From Mycobacterium gastri (GTDB lineage: Bacteria; Actinomycetota; Actinomycetes; Mycobacteriales; Mycobacteriaceae): a DNA stretch of 64,000 nt. Location: positions 174,131-238,130 of the forward strand of contig NZ_LQOX01000055.1 in the NCBI RefSeq assembly GCF_002102175.1. The letters are read 5' to 3'. Shown here in pieces: positions 50,591 through 58,827 of this stretch. Position 1 is the first letter of the stretch. Each line of letters opens with the position of its first letter. The notes under the pieces are model-generated. The model did not search any database. It was not told where the DNA came from and saw only the letters and a list, made by a program, of their open reading frames with translations. The translations under genes and the position numbers were made by a program.

Positions 50591-52144
50591 ATGGACGCGT
50601 CAAGCATGGAAACGCAACCCGGCGAGAACAAGCTGACGCTCGCCCAGTGGATGACCGTGCTCGCCATGGGGCTGGGGTTTGCTGTCACCGGTGCCGACCC
50701 AACCATCTTCTCCAGCAATCTCGTGCTGGTGCGGGAGGGGCTGCATATGTCCACCGCTGCCGCTGGGTTCGCCGCCAGTCTGGCTACTCTCACCCTGGCC
50801 GCGGCCATACTCGGCGCAGGCACCCTCGGCGACGTCTACGGCAAACGCCGGATGTATCTGCTGGGCCTGATCGGCGCCATCATCTTCGGCTTGCTGGCCG
50901 CAGCATCGCCCAACGCGGTGATGCTGATGGTCGCCCGCGCTCTGACCGGTGTCTTCTTCGCCTTCCTGCTGGGTCTCTCGCTGGCGATCATCAACGCCGT
51001 GTTCCCGGCTGAGCAACGGTCCAAGGCGATCAGCCTCTTCCTCGGGACCGCATTCTTGGTGGGCGCCCCATTACCGCTGATCGGCAACATCCTGGTCGAG
51101 TCGCTCGGGTGGCGCTGGGCGTTGGTCGTGGCCCCCGCCGTAGCGTTGCTCACTATCCCTATCACCGTTCGGTTCGTCCCCGAGACGTTCCGGATCAGCG
51201 ACCGCCGAATCGACTATCCCGGTATTGCCGCCGCCGGCGTCATGCTGGTCAGTGTTGTCTACGGCCTGTCCCGGCTGGCTCACGGCCCGGTCGCTGCCGC
51301 ACCGCCATTGCTGATCGGGCTGGCTGCCGGAGCCTTTTTCGTGTGGTGGGAGTTGCGGACCGACCATCCGGCCCTGGATCTGCGGATCTTCCGGGCCGGC
51401 CCGTTCAACGCCGCCGTCATCGCCGGGCTGGCGTTCAATTTCCTGTCCGCCGGGCTCATCCTCATCCTGAGCTACTACGCCACCGTGGTCCGCGGATATT
51501 CGCTCACCGTGCTGGGCGTGTTGTTGGTGCTGGGCGCCGCCGTGCAGGCGCCCGCGGCCGTTGCGGCCGGCCGGATGATGGCCCGGACCTCGGAGCGGGC
51601 CACCATCCTGTTTGGTCTGGGACTGCTCACCGTGGCCGCCGGCGTATTCGCCACCTTCGGCATGGGCACATCTGTCGTCGTGATCGGAGTGGGAATAGTG
51701 GTCCTGACTGCAGGCCTGGGTCTCATCGAGCCCCCGCAGGCCAGTGTCATGATGAGTTTTGCCCCACCGGGTTTGGAGGGCTCGGTGGCCGCGGTCAAAC
51801 CCGGCGTCGGCCAGTCCGCTTACTCACTCGGGCCCACCATGGTCACCCTGGTGGCCATGACTTTCTACACGGCACGAGCCCAGGAACGGTTCGCTGGCAC
51901 CGGCGTCTCTCCCACTCAGGCCGCCAAAGCATTGGAGGCCACTCGTTCGTACGGCGGGGGCAACTTGGGCGGCGTCGCCGTCCTTGATCCGGAGTCAGCC
52001 CGTAGTCTCATGGCGACCACTCAAGAGGTCGTGGTTTCCGCGTTGCGTACCACCAGCCTGTTGATGGCATTGGTGCCGTTAACCGCCGCGGTGGCCGTGT
52101 GGCTACTGCTGCCTCGCCGGCTACCTCTTGAGCGGGCTGGCTGA
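50591..52144 (+). CDS. MFS drug/metabolite exporter, DHA2 (14-TM) family
   Basis: This 517-residue polytopic protein has about 14 hydrophobic segments. The motif A loop GDVYGKRRMYLLG follows TM2, and TM5 carries LFLGTAFLVGAPLPLIGNIL, the motif C-like region of proton antiporters. The size and topology are those of DHA2 exporters such as EmrB and LfrA. It is the only transporter beside the polyketide genes and could export their product, but it is transcribed away from them and the substrate is unknown. ATG 50591 has a GAGAGG-like site upstream. The C-terminus ends in a basic tail after the last helix. Confidence 0.88.
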   Translation: MDASSMETQPGENKLTLAQWMTVLAMGLGFAVTGADPTIFSSNLVLVREGLHMSTAAAGFAASLATLTLAAAILGAGTLGDVYGKRRMYLLGLIGAIIFGLLAAASPNAVMLMVARALTGVFFAFLLGLSLAIINAVFPAEQRSKAISLFLGTAFLVGAPLPLIGNILVESLGWRWALVVAPAVALLTIPITVRFVPETFRISDRRIDYPGIAAAGVMLVSVVYGLSRLAHGPVAAAPPLLIGLAAGAFFVWWELRTDHPALDLRIFRAGPFNAAVIAGLAFNFLSAGLILILSYYATVVRGYSLTVLGVLLVLGAAVQAPAAVAAGRMMARTSERATILFGLGLLTVAAGVFATFGMGTSVVVIGVGIVVLTAGLGLIEPPQASVMMSFAPPGLEGSVAAVKPGVGQSAYSLGPTMVTLVAMTFYTARAQERFAGTGVSPTQAAKALEATRSYGGGNLGGVAVLDPESARSLMATTQEVVVSALRTTSLLMALVPLTAAVAVWLLLPRRLPLERAG

Positions 52145-52307
52145 CAGTCATCGCGATGGCCCGATGGCTGCGCAGCGTGGGGCGCGGGTCGGTGACGATC
52201 GGCTTCCAGCCCTAAAAAAACCGCCGATAACAATTATTGCCAATGTGCACTATAGTCTGCCTCGCTTACCAAACTGGCGAGTCGCACGCTGATGTAAAGG
52301 AGTTTCG

Positions 52308-53312
52308 GTGAGTCACGCGGTCGCGTCTGTCCTTGCATCGGCGGCTGCCTTGTCATCGTCGTCCGGTCATCCCGGGGGCGATCCGCAAGTCCGTCAGCGA
52401 CCGGAAAGCGGGCCATGGCCAACCATTGTCAGCCCATCACGAGGCGTGTCTGAGGGGTACCACGTGACAACCTTTGTCAACGATTCCGCTCCGAAATTCG
52501 AACGGACGCGCAATGGATACGATCCGGCTGCCGTCAACCAGTACGTCGCCGAACTGATGGTTCAGCGGCAGGCGCAACACTACGAGACCGAGAGACTCAG
52601 GGTGGAAATTGCCGCACTGCGGGACGAGAACGCGGTGCTGCGGGATACCTCGCCGTCGGCGCCGGCGGTCACCGACCGGTTGGCGAAAATGCTCCGGTTC
52701 GCTGTCGACGAGGTATTTCAGATGCAGTCCGAGGCGCGAGCCGAGGCGTCGGCGCTGATCGCCGCGGCCAAGAATGACGCCGAAGCGGCTCGCGTGACCA
52801 AGAGGGACATGCTGGCCCAGATGGAGGCGCGGCAAAGAGCGCTCGATCTCGAGCATGCCGAGGTGGTGCGCCGCGCTCGAGAAGAAGCCGACGAGCTTAG
52901 GGCACAAGCTGTCCGAGAGATCGATCAGATGCGCATTGCCGATACCAGGCGCCGCGAGAAGGCGGAACAGCAACTCGATGCCGAACTGATCAGGCTTCGC
53001 TCCGACGCCCAATTCCAGATCGATGATCAGTTGCGAACTACGCAGCAGGAGTGCGACAAACGGCTCAATGATGCCAAGACCGAAGCCGAACGGCGTGTCC
53101 GCCTTGCCGACGAGCAGGTCGAGCAGCGCATGGCCGAGGCGCGGCGTATGTTGGACGACGTCAATCAACGAAGGCTCGGTGTGCTCGAGCAGCTGGCGCG
53201 AATACACGGCAAACTCGAGGACGTCCCCGCGATCCTGGAGTCGGCCCGATGCGCCGAAACCAACATGCTTCAGTCCATGAGGGGCGTGTTCTCGGAGCTG
53301 AGAGCCATCTGA
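52308..53312 (+). CDS. DivIVA/Wag31-like coiled-coil protein (Rv1682-like)
   Basis: The product has 334 residues. Residues 64-82 (FERTRNGYDPAAVNQYVAEL) match the N-terminal membrane-curvature and division motif of DivIVA/Wag31 proteins. From about residue 85 to 300 it is a long Ala/Glu/Arg heptad coiled coil with almost no prolines. Such proteins assemble at cell poles or septa. GTG 52308 has AAAGGAG seven bases upstream and is chosen. A GTG at 52464 with GAGGGG ahead of it would remove a 52-residue Ser/Ala/Pro-rich leader and put the DivIVA motif close to the N-terminus, as usual. The gene corresponds in order to Rv1682, described as a coiled-coil structural protein. A poly-A/T-rich region with TATAGT (52251-52256) upstream may be its promoter. 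Confidence 0.82.
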   Translation: MSHAVASVLASAAALSSSSGHPGGDPQVRQRPESGPWPTIVSPSRGVSEGYHVTTFVNDSAPKFERTRNGYDPAAVNQYVAELMVQRQAQHYETERLRVEIAALRDENAVLRDTSPSAPAVTDRLAKMLRFAVDEVFQMQSEARAEASALIAAAKNDAEAARVTKRDMLAQMEARQRALDLEHAEVVRRAREEADELRAQAVREIDQMRIADTRRREKAEQQLDAELIRLRSDAQFQIDDQLRTTQQECDKRLNDAKTEAERRVRLADEQVEQRMAEARRMLDDVNQRRLGVLEQLARIHGKLEDVPAILESARCAETNMLQSMRGVFSELRAI

Positions 53313-53937
53313 TGCTCACGGCGGGCTAAAAGCCTTAGCGCCAAGAGGATTCAGTTCAGCGCGGGACCGCATGCGCAGTTGTTGCGGTAGTGTCCGGCGC
53401 GCCGAAGCCCCACCGACGACGCGTGGGCGGTCTTCGCACGCGATTGATCACAGACTGGTCACAGGCAAATCTCAATTGGCCCTTGCGCTTACGGCCGTCG
53501 CGCCCTACTGTGACTTGCGTAATACAACTGTTGTACGCAGCAACTCTCTTGTGTGGCAATGCCGCAAAGGTTGACGGTGAGTAAACCCGGCCATCGGACT
53601 GGGTCACAGTTTGTCGGTTGACGTCCGCCACCGAAAGCGCTGTTGCCTCGTGCGACATGTTGCGGCAGTTCGTCGTTGTTGGTTCCTTACCCGAGGAGCA
53701 GTCCATGGCAGCCAGACGAAGACACTGACCGGCTTCATCTTTTCACTTGGCTTGCGCTGCATTATGAATGGCGCCCAGCGCGCTTGGTGGCGGACTGATT
53801 TCCAAGCGGCGCGACGAGGGCTTGCGCCGTATTCAAACCCCGGCAATCAGCCAGTGATAATGCATGACTGGCTAGTGCCTGAGGTGCGCCGGAAGACAAC
53901 TCTTCTAACGAATTATCCTGCGAGAGGACATATCACA
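53313..53937. other. Regulatory-size intergenic region upstream of the espA-like gene
   Basis: About 625 bp with no supportable gene. An open frame joins it to the espA-like gene from 53611, but the EspA N-terminus fixes the start at 53938. It contains the 13-bp dyad TACAACTGTTGTA (53523-53535). Long AT-richer upstream regions are characteristic of espA loci, where several regulators bind. Confidence 0.5.
53523..53535. promoter_or_regulatory. Inverted repeat TACAAC-T-GTTGTA upstream of the espA-like gene
   Basis: Perfect 6-bp arms around a single base, 400 bp upstream of the EspA-like start. The half-site GTTGTA also occurs in the GTTGTACAAC palindrome upstream of the giant PE gene (16726-16735). 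A common regulator is possible but speculative. Confidence 0.3.
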
Positions 53938-55068
53938 ATGGACAGAGCATGGATCATCGATTCGGCCATCGACACGATCGACGGATTCGAGGCGTTGCTT
54001 GGAATCGGACTGCCCGTTTCCGGAGAGGTCTTCAACACCAGTTCGTCATGGTTCACCCGGAGCGCTCAGGATCAGGCGTCGGCCGCTCCGGGCGACCGCT
54101 GGATGGGCGCCGCCGCAGAGGCCTACTCCGCCAAGAACCAGCTGCAAAAAACCCGGGAAGAAATCTTGGCGGACCTGGATTACATCACCGGGACGCTGGT
54201 AACGGATCAAGCGGACGCGGTAAAGAAGACCCGTGATGTCCTGGCATTCGCAAGACGTGTTCTCGAGATCGCACGCCCGGTCGCCATCGTCATTTCCTAC
54301 ATACCCCTTGTTGGACAATGGCTTTCGGATGGGTTTCAGCTTCCGATCACTTCGCTGATGATGAGCATGGTTGCCGGTGCGCTCGCATATTTGGCGTACA
54401 AGACGGCCGAAGACACCGCCAAATTGATTGCCGCGCTGTGGAAATTGGTCGAGCTGCTGGAAGCCCTGATCGAGGAGGAAGTGATCGCCGTCGTGTCGGA
54501 CATCGAGTTCGATATACGGCAATTCATCTCGAAATTGGAGTCCGCCCTGTACGCGGCGTGGTCGGAGATCGCCAGCATATTTTCCGACATGGGCTTGGGA
54601 ACCATGTTGTCCAGCTTGTCGTCGTTGTCGGGCATCGCTGGGATGTCGGGAAAGTCAGCCTCAACCGGGGGCGCGGCCGCCATGCCCGACCTCACCCACT
54701 TGTCGAACCTGGCTCAGGTGTCCGATCCGGTGCGCGGGCTCGGCGGTGCCGGCTTACCGGCGATGGGCCAGCTCGGCGGAGCGATGACTCAGATGCGGTC
54801 ATTCCCAATGGAAGTGGGCCCTGCCGGCAGCATTGGCCAGGCCGGTAGCCCGGCGCCGACGGCCGGCGCGCAATCCTCGTCGGGTGCCCCGGGCTTGCCG
54901 GGATCCGTGCCACATGCTCCGACGCGCCGACCGCAGGGCGACGGCGGAAGCGGCGGGGCCTCGGGCGGATCGGATGCCGAGCGGGCTCCCGTCGACGGCC
55001 CGCCAGCGAGCGCCGAGAAGCCCGGGAAAGTGCCGATATTCGTCAATGCCCGGGTGGCACAACCGTAG
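53938..55068 (+). CDS. EspA-like ESX-1 secretion-associated protein
   Basis: The 376-residue product resembles EspA (392 residues) along its length. The N-terminus MDRAWIIDSAIDTIDGFEAL mirrors MSRAFIIDPTISAIDGLYDL of EspA, and a PGDRWMGAAAEAY segment provides the WxG-type helical turn. A hydrophobic helix pair sits at residues 118-160 (PVAIVISYIPLVGQWL), and the tail is Gly/Pro/Ser-rich and ends with a DAERAPVDGP segment, as in EspA. The EspA cysteine used for disulfide formation is not present in the aligned APFCAGA region (here PITSLMM). EspA is needed for ESX-1 secretion and is itself exported with EspC. The start is ATG 53938 with GAGAGGA 11 nt upstream. No esx, ecc or espD gene is nearby, so this is an orphan copy. 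Confidence 0.85.
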   Translation: MDRAWIIDSAIDTIDGFEALLGIGLPVSGEVFNTSSSWFTRSAQDQASAAPGDRWMGAAAEAYSAKNQLQKTREEILADLDYITGTLVTDQADAVKKTRDVLAFARRVLEIARPVAIVISYIPLVGQWLSDGFQLPITSLMMSMVAGALAYLAYKTAEDTAKLIAALWKLVELLEALIEEEVIAVVSDIEFDIRQFISKLESALYAAWSEIASIFSDMGLGTMLSSLSSLSGIAGMSGKSASTGGAAAMPDLTHLSNLAQVSDPVRGLGGAGLPAMGQLGGAMTQMRSFPMEVGPAGSIGQAGSPAPTAGAQSSSGAPGLPGSVPHAPTRRPQGDGGSGGASGGSDAERAPVDGPPASAEKPGKVPIFVNARVAQP

Positions 55069-55102
55069 CGAGCCAAGAGCCAAGGTGATAGCCAAACCGT
55101 CC

Positions 55103-55132
55103 ACCAGAGAGGACCAGAGAGGACCAGAGAGG
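55103..55132 (+). repeat. Three 10-bp tandem repeats carrying Shine-Dalgarno cores before the espC-like gene
   Basis: ACCAGAGAGG is repeated three times without spacing (55103-55132) and runs directly into AGTAGTC-ATG. Each unit contains an AGAGAGG purine core, so the mRNA offers three ribosome-binding sites, the last 8 nt from ATG. Slippage could change the copy number. Confidence 0.9.
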
Positions 55133-55139
55133 AGTAGTC

Positions 55140-55451
55140 ATGGGTCATTTTCTGTATGTCGTGCCAGAGTTCCTGAGCGTGCTGGAGCGGATTCAAGGCA
55201 ACGTGTCGGCCGATGTGAAATCCGCGGTCGACATGGTTAGCGGAATCAGTCAGTCGGTCTCGACCACCCACGGTTCGTTCTGCTCGCTGTTCAATCAGAC
55301 CCTGGCAGGGTTCGAGACCATCCGCAGTGCCACGGGCGCGTGCGTGCAACAAGTCGACGGACAGCTGGCAGACAGTCTTCATAAGGCCGCCGGTGCTTAT
55401 CTCGACACCGACGAAGGGGCGGCCAGCGTGCTGAGCAAGTTCTTTCGCTGA
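55140..55451 (+). CDS. EspC-like ESX-1 substrate
   Basis: The 103-residue protein has EspC length and pattern. Cysteine 48 lies in STTHGSFCSLFN, at the same position as in EspC (AITHGPYCSQFN). The C-terminal YxxxD export motif is Tyr87-Leu-Asp-Thr-Asp91. Two predicted helices flank the turn. EspC is secreted with EspA and contains the signal recognised by the ESX-1 ATPase; the motif here suggests this pair is likewise an export couple. A second cysteine (Cys68) is present. ATG 55140 follows the triplicated ribosome-binding repeat, 71 nt after the espA-like gene, so they are an operon. Confidence 0.87.
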   Translation: MGHFLYVVPEFLSVLERIQGNVSADVKSAVDMVSGISQSVSTTHGSFCSLFNQTLAGFETIRSATGACVQQVDGQLADSLHKAAGAYLDTDEGAASVLSKFFR

Positions 55452-55597
55452 TCGCCGCCCGGAATAGGGGCCGGCTGCGGCCCGGGTAGCGTCATCCGGG
55501 CCGCAGCCCCCCACCACCGCCGGCGGCGCCGTTCGCGACGGCGTGACCTTTGCCCCGCTCCGATGTGGAATGATGTCCACGCTGGTCAAGGCCAACT

Positions 55598-55627
55598 CAG
55601 GAGCACTCAGGAGCACCCAGGAGCAGT
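55598..55627 (+). repeat. Three 10-bp tandem repeats with AGGAG before the lipase/acyl-CoA synthetase gene
   Basis: CAGGAGCACT, CAGGAGCACC and CAGGAGCAGT follow one another (55598-55627), and the GTG start comes immediately after at 55629. Each unit contains a full AGGAG Shine-Dalgarno. The unit sequence differs from the repeats before the espC-like gene, so the two arrays arose separately although they have the same length and copy number. Confidence 0.9.
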
Positions 55628-55628
55628 C

Positions 55629-58610
55629 GTGGATCTCAATTTGTCGATGGTCACACGCCCGGTCGAGCGTCTGGTGGCCACCGCCCAGAACGGGCTGGAA
55701 GTCCTGCGGCTGGGCGGCCTGGAGACCGGTAGCGTGCCGTCGCCGTCCCAGATCGTCGAGAGCGTGCCAATGTACAAGCTGCGACGGTACTTCCCGCCGG
55801 ACACCCGGCCCGGACACGCGCCGGTAGGCCCGCCGGTGTTGATGGTGCACCCGATGATGATGTCGGCCGACATGTGGGACGTCACCCGCGAGGACGGCGC
55901 GGTGGGTATCCTGCACGCCGGCGGCCTGGATCCGTGGGTCATCGACTTCGGCTCGCCCGACAAGGTCGAGGGCGGTATGCGCCGCAACCTGGCCGACCAC
56001 ATCGTCGCACTCAGTCAGGCCATCGACACGGTGCATGACACCACCGGCCAGGACGTGCACATCGTCGGCTATTCGCAAGGCGGCATGTTCTGTTATCAGG
56101 CCGCGGCATACCGGCGTTCCAAGAACATCGCCAGCATCGTGGCGTTCGGCTCACCGGTGGACACCCTGGCCGCCTTGCCGATGGGTATTCCGGCCAACTT
56201 CGGTGCGGCCGCCGCCGGTTTCATGGCAGATCACGTCTTCAACCGGCTGGCCATCCCGAGCTGGATGGCACGCACCGGTTTCCAGATGATGGATCCGCTC
56301 AAGACGGCCAAGGCCCGCATCGACTTCCTGCGCCAGCTTCATGACCGCGAGGCCCTGCTGCCGCGGGAACAACAGCGCCGATTCCTCGAATCCGAAGGCT
56401 GGATCGCCTGGTCCGGTCCCGCGATCTCAGAACTGCTCAAGCAGTTCATCGCCCACAATCGAATGATGACCGGTGGTTTCGCCATCAGCGGCCAAATGGT
56501 GACGCTCACCGACATCACTTGCCCGATACTGGCGTTCGTCGGCGAGGTCGACGACATCGGCCAGCCGGCTTCGGTGCGCGGCATCCGGCGTGCCGCACCC
56601 AACACTGACGTCTACGAATGCCTCATCCGCACCGGCCATTTCGGTCTGGTCGTCGGATCCAGGGCGGCGCACCAGAGCTGGCCCACCGTCGCCCACTGGG
56701 TGCGCTGGATCTCCAGCGACGGTGACAAGCCGGCCAATATCAGCTTGATGGTCGAGCAGCCGGCCGAACACACCGACAGCGGAGTCGCATTCAGCTCGCG
56801 GATCGCGCACGGGATCGGAGAAGTGTCCGAGGCGGCCCTGGCCATGGCCCGCGGCGCTGCCGGGGCGGTGGTCGCCGCCAACAAGTCCATGCGCACCCTG
56901 GCCGTCGAAACCGTCCGCACGCTGCCGCGCCTGGCCCGACTGGGGCAACTCAACGACCACACCCGGATTTCGCTGGGCCGGATCATCGACGAACAGGCCC
57001 ACGACGCCCCGCAAGGCGAATTCCTGCTGTTCGACGATCGTGTGCACACCTACGAGGCCGTGAATCGCCGCATCAACAACGTGGTCCGTGGCCTGATCGA
57101 CGTCGGGGTGCGCCAGGGTGACCGGGTGGGCGTGCTGATGGAGACCCGGCCCAGCGCGCTGGTCGCAATCGCGGCGCTCTCGCGGTTGGGGGCGATAGTG
57201 GTGTTGATGCGCCAAGACGTCGACCTGGCTGCACAGCTGCGGCTCGGGGGAGCGACCGAGATCATCACCGATCCCACGAACCTCGGCGCGGCACGCCAAT
57301 TGCCCGGACAGGTGCTGGTGCTGGGCGGCGGCGAGTCCCGAGATCTGCATCTACCCCAAGACGCTGACGTGATCGACATGGAGAAGATTGACCCCGACGC
57401 CGTCCAATTGCCCGCCTGGTACCGGCAAAACCCAGGCCTGGCAAGGGATTTGGCGTTCATGGCGTTCAGCGCGGTCGGCGGCGAGCTGGTCGCCAAGCAG
57501 ATCACCAACTACCGCTGGGCGGTGTCGGCCTTCGGCACCGCATCGACGGCCGCCCTGGACCGCCGAGACACGGTCTACTGCCTGACGCCGCTGCACCACG
57601 AATCCGCGCTGCTGGTCAGCTTGGGTGGTGCGGTGGTGGGCGGCACTCGCATCGCGCTGTCGCGCGGACTGTGTGCCGACCGGTTCGTCGCCGAGATACG
57701 CCGCTACGGCGTCACCGTCGTGTCCTACACCTGGGCCATGCTGCGCGATGTGGTCGACGATCCGGCGTTTGCCCTGCATGGCAACCATCCGGTGCGGTTG
57801 TTCATCGGCTCGGGTATGCCGACCGGATTGTGGGCGCGGGTCGTCGACACGTTCGCTCCGGCACATGTTGTTGAGTTCTTTGCCACCACCGACGGACAGG
57901 CGGTGCTGGCCAACGTGTCCGGCGTCAAGATCGGCAGCAAGGGCCGCCCGTTGCCCGGCGCCGGACGGGTCGAGCTCGGCGCCTACGACGCCGAACACGA
58001 CCTGATCCTGGAAAACGAACGCGGGTTCGTCCAGGTTGCCGAGGTCAACCAGGTCGGAGTGCTGCTGGCGCACGCCAGCGGACCCATCGACCCGACCGCG
58101 TCGATCAAGCGGGGCGTCTTCGCCCCCGCCGACACCTGGATCTCCACCGAATACCTGTTCTACCGCGACGCGGACGGGGACTACTGGCTGGCGGGCCGGC
58201 GCGGTTCGGTGGTGCGCACCGCGCGGGGAATGGTGTATGCCGAGCCGGTCACCGATGCGCTGGGCTGCATCAACGGCGTCGACCTCGCGGTCACCTACGA
58301 TGTCTCGGCCAACGGCCATCAGCTCGCGGTCGCCGCGGTGACATTGCGACCGGGAGCGACCATCACCGCGGCCGACCTGACCGATGCCGTCGCGGGCATG
58401 CCGGTCGGACTGGGTCCCGACATCGTCCACGTGGTGCCGAAGCTGTCGCTCAGCGCCACCTACCGGCCCACCGTCAGCGCGCTGCGGGCCGCCGGAATTC
58501 CCAAGCCCGGCCGCCAGGCATGGTATTTCGACCCTGCGTCCGGCGAGTTTCGCAAGCTGACCCCGGCGGCGCGCACCGAGTTGGGCGGCGAGAAATCCGT
58601 CGATGATTGA
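55629..58610 (+). CDS. Hybrid alpha/beta-hydrolase and acyl-CoA synthetase-like protein (Rv1683-like)
   Basis: This 993-residue fusion has an N-terminal alpha/beta-hydrolase of the PHA-synthase/lipase type (about residues 30-400), with GYSQGGMFCYQAAAY containing the nucleophilic serine, FVGEVDDIG for the acid and RTGHFGLVVGS for the histidine. An AMP-binding-like domain (about 450-980) follows. In it the usual phosphate-binding loop (TSGTTGxPK) is absent; the aligned segment reads AFSAVGGELVAKQITN. Later segments YDAEHDLILENERG, YWLAGRRGSVVRTARG and LSATYRPTVSALRAAG still follow the fold. Adenylation activity is therefore doubtful. Rv1683 of M. tuberculosis is described as a bifunctional triacylglycerol-related enzyme. 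GTG 55629 gives the VDLNLSMVTRPVERL start. It overlaps the next gene by 8 nt. Confidence 0.9.
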   Translation: MDLNLSMVTRPVERLVATAQNGLEVLRLGGLETGSVPSPSQIVESVPMYKLRRYFPPDTRPGHAPVGPPVLMVHPMMMSADMWDVTREDGAVGILHAGGLDPWVIDFGSPDKVEGGMRRNLADHIVALSQAIDTVHDTTGQDVHIVGYSQGGMFCYQAAAYRRSKNIASIVAFGSPVDTLAALPMGIPANFGAAAAGFMADHVFNRLAIPSWMARTGFQMMDPLKTAKARIDFLRQLHDREALLPREQQRRFLESEGWIAWSGPAISELLKQFIAHNRMMTGGFAISGQMVTLTDITCPILAFVGEVDDIGQPASVRGIRRAAPNTDVYECLIRTGHFGLVVGSRAAHQSWPTVAHWVRWISSDGDKPANISLMVEQPAEHTDSGVAFSSRIAHGIGEVSEAALAMARGAAGAVVAANKSMRTLAVETVRTLPRLARLGQLNDHTRISLGRIIDEQAHDAPQGEFLLFDDRVHTYEAVNRRINNVVRGLIDVGVRQGDRVGVLMETRPSALVAIAALSRLGAIVVLMRQDVDLAAQLRLGGATEIITDPTNLGAARQLPGQVLVLGGGESRDLHLPQDADVIDMEKIDPDAVQLPAWYRQNPGLARDLAFMAFSAVGGELVAKQITNYRWAVSAFGTASTAALDRRDTVYCLTPLHHESALLVSLGGAVVGGTRIALSRGLCADRFVAEIRRYGVTVVSYTWAMLRDVVDDPAFALHGNHPVRLFIGSGMPTGLWARVVDTFAPAHVVEFFATTDGQAVLANVSGVKIGSKGRPLPGAGRVELGAYDAEHDLILENERGFVQVAEVNQVGVLLAHASGPIDPTASIKRGVFAPADTWISTEYLFYRDADGDYWLAGRRGSVVRTARGMVYAEPVTDALGCINGVDLAVTYDVSANGHQLAVAAVTLRPGATITAADLTDAVAGMPVGLGPDIVHVVPKLSLSATYRPTVSALRAAGIPKPGRQAWYFDPASGEFRKLTPAARTELGGEKSVDD

Positions 58611-58827
58611 CGACAAGCTGCTGAACATCCTGGTGTGTCCGGTTGACCAGGGTCCGCTGCTGCTCGTCTCCAGCCCGGACGGCCCGGTGCTCTACAACCC
58701 GCGGCTGCGGCGCGCCTACCGCATCGAGGACGGCATCCCCGTCCTGTTGGTTGACCAGGCCCGCGACGTCGGCGACGACGAGCACGCCCGCTTCACGGCG
58801 CCAGGTCATCCGGCAGATCCCCGGTGA
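58603..58827 (+). CDS. Trm112/UPF0434-family small protein (Rv1684-like)
   Basis: The 74-residue protein begins MIDDKLLNILVCPVDQGPL and has YRIEDGIPVLLVDQA, the core of the Trm112-like YcaR/UPF0434 family. The zinc ribbon is reduced: only one cysteine (VCPVD) is visible, as in many actinobacterial members. Trm112 proteins activate methyltransferases, but the function here is unknown. It overlaps the upstream hybrid gene by 8 nt and its 3' end overlaps the convergent tetR gene by 35 nt. Confidence 0.88.
   Translation: MIDDKLLNILVCPVDQGPLLLVSSPDGPVLYNPRLRRAYRIEDGIPVLLVDQARDVGDDEHARFTAPGHPADPR

Noticed and set aside
53611..53937. N-terminal extension of the EspA-like protein by 109 residues
   Set aside because: The EspA family begins with the M-x-RAxIID segment at 53938, which has its own ribosome-binding site. 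The upstream part resembles non-coding DNA.
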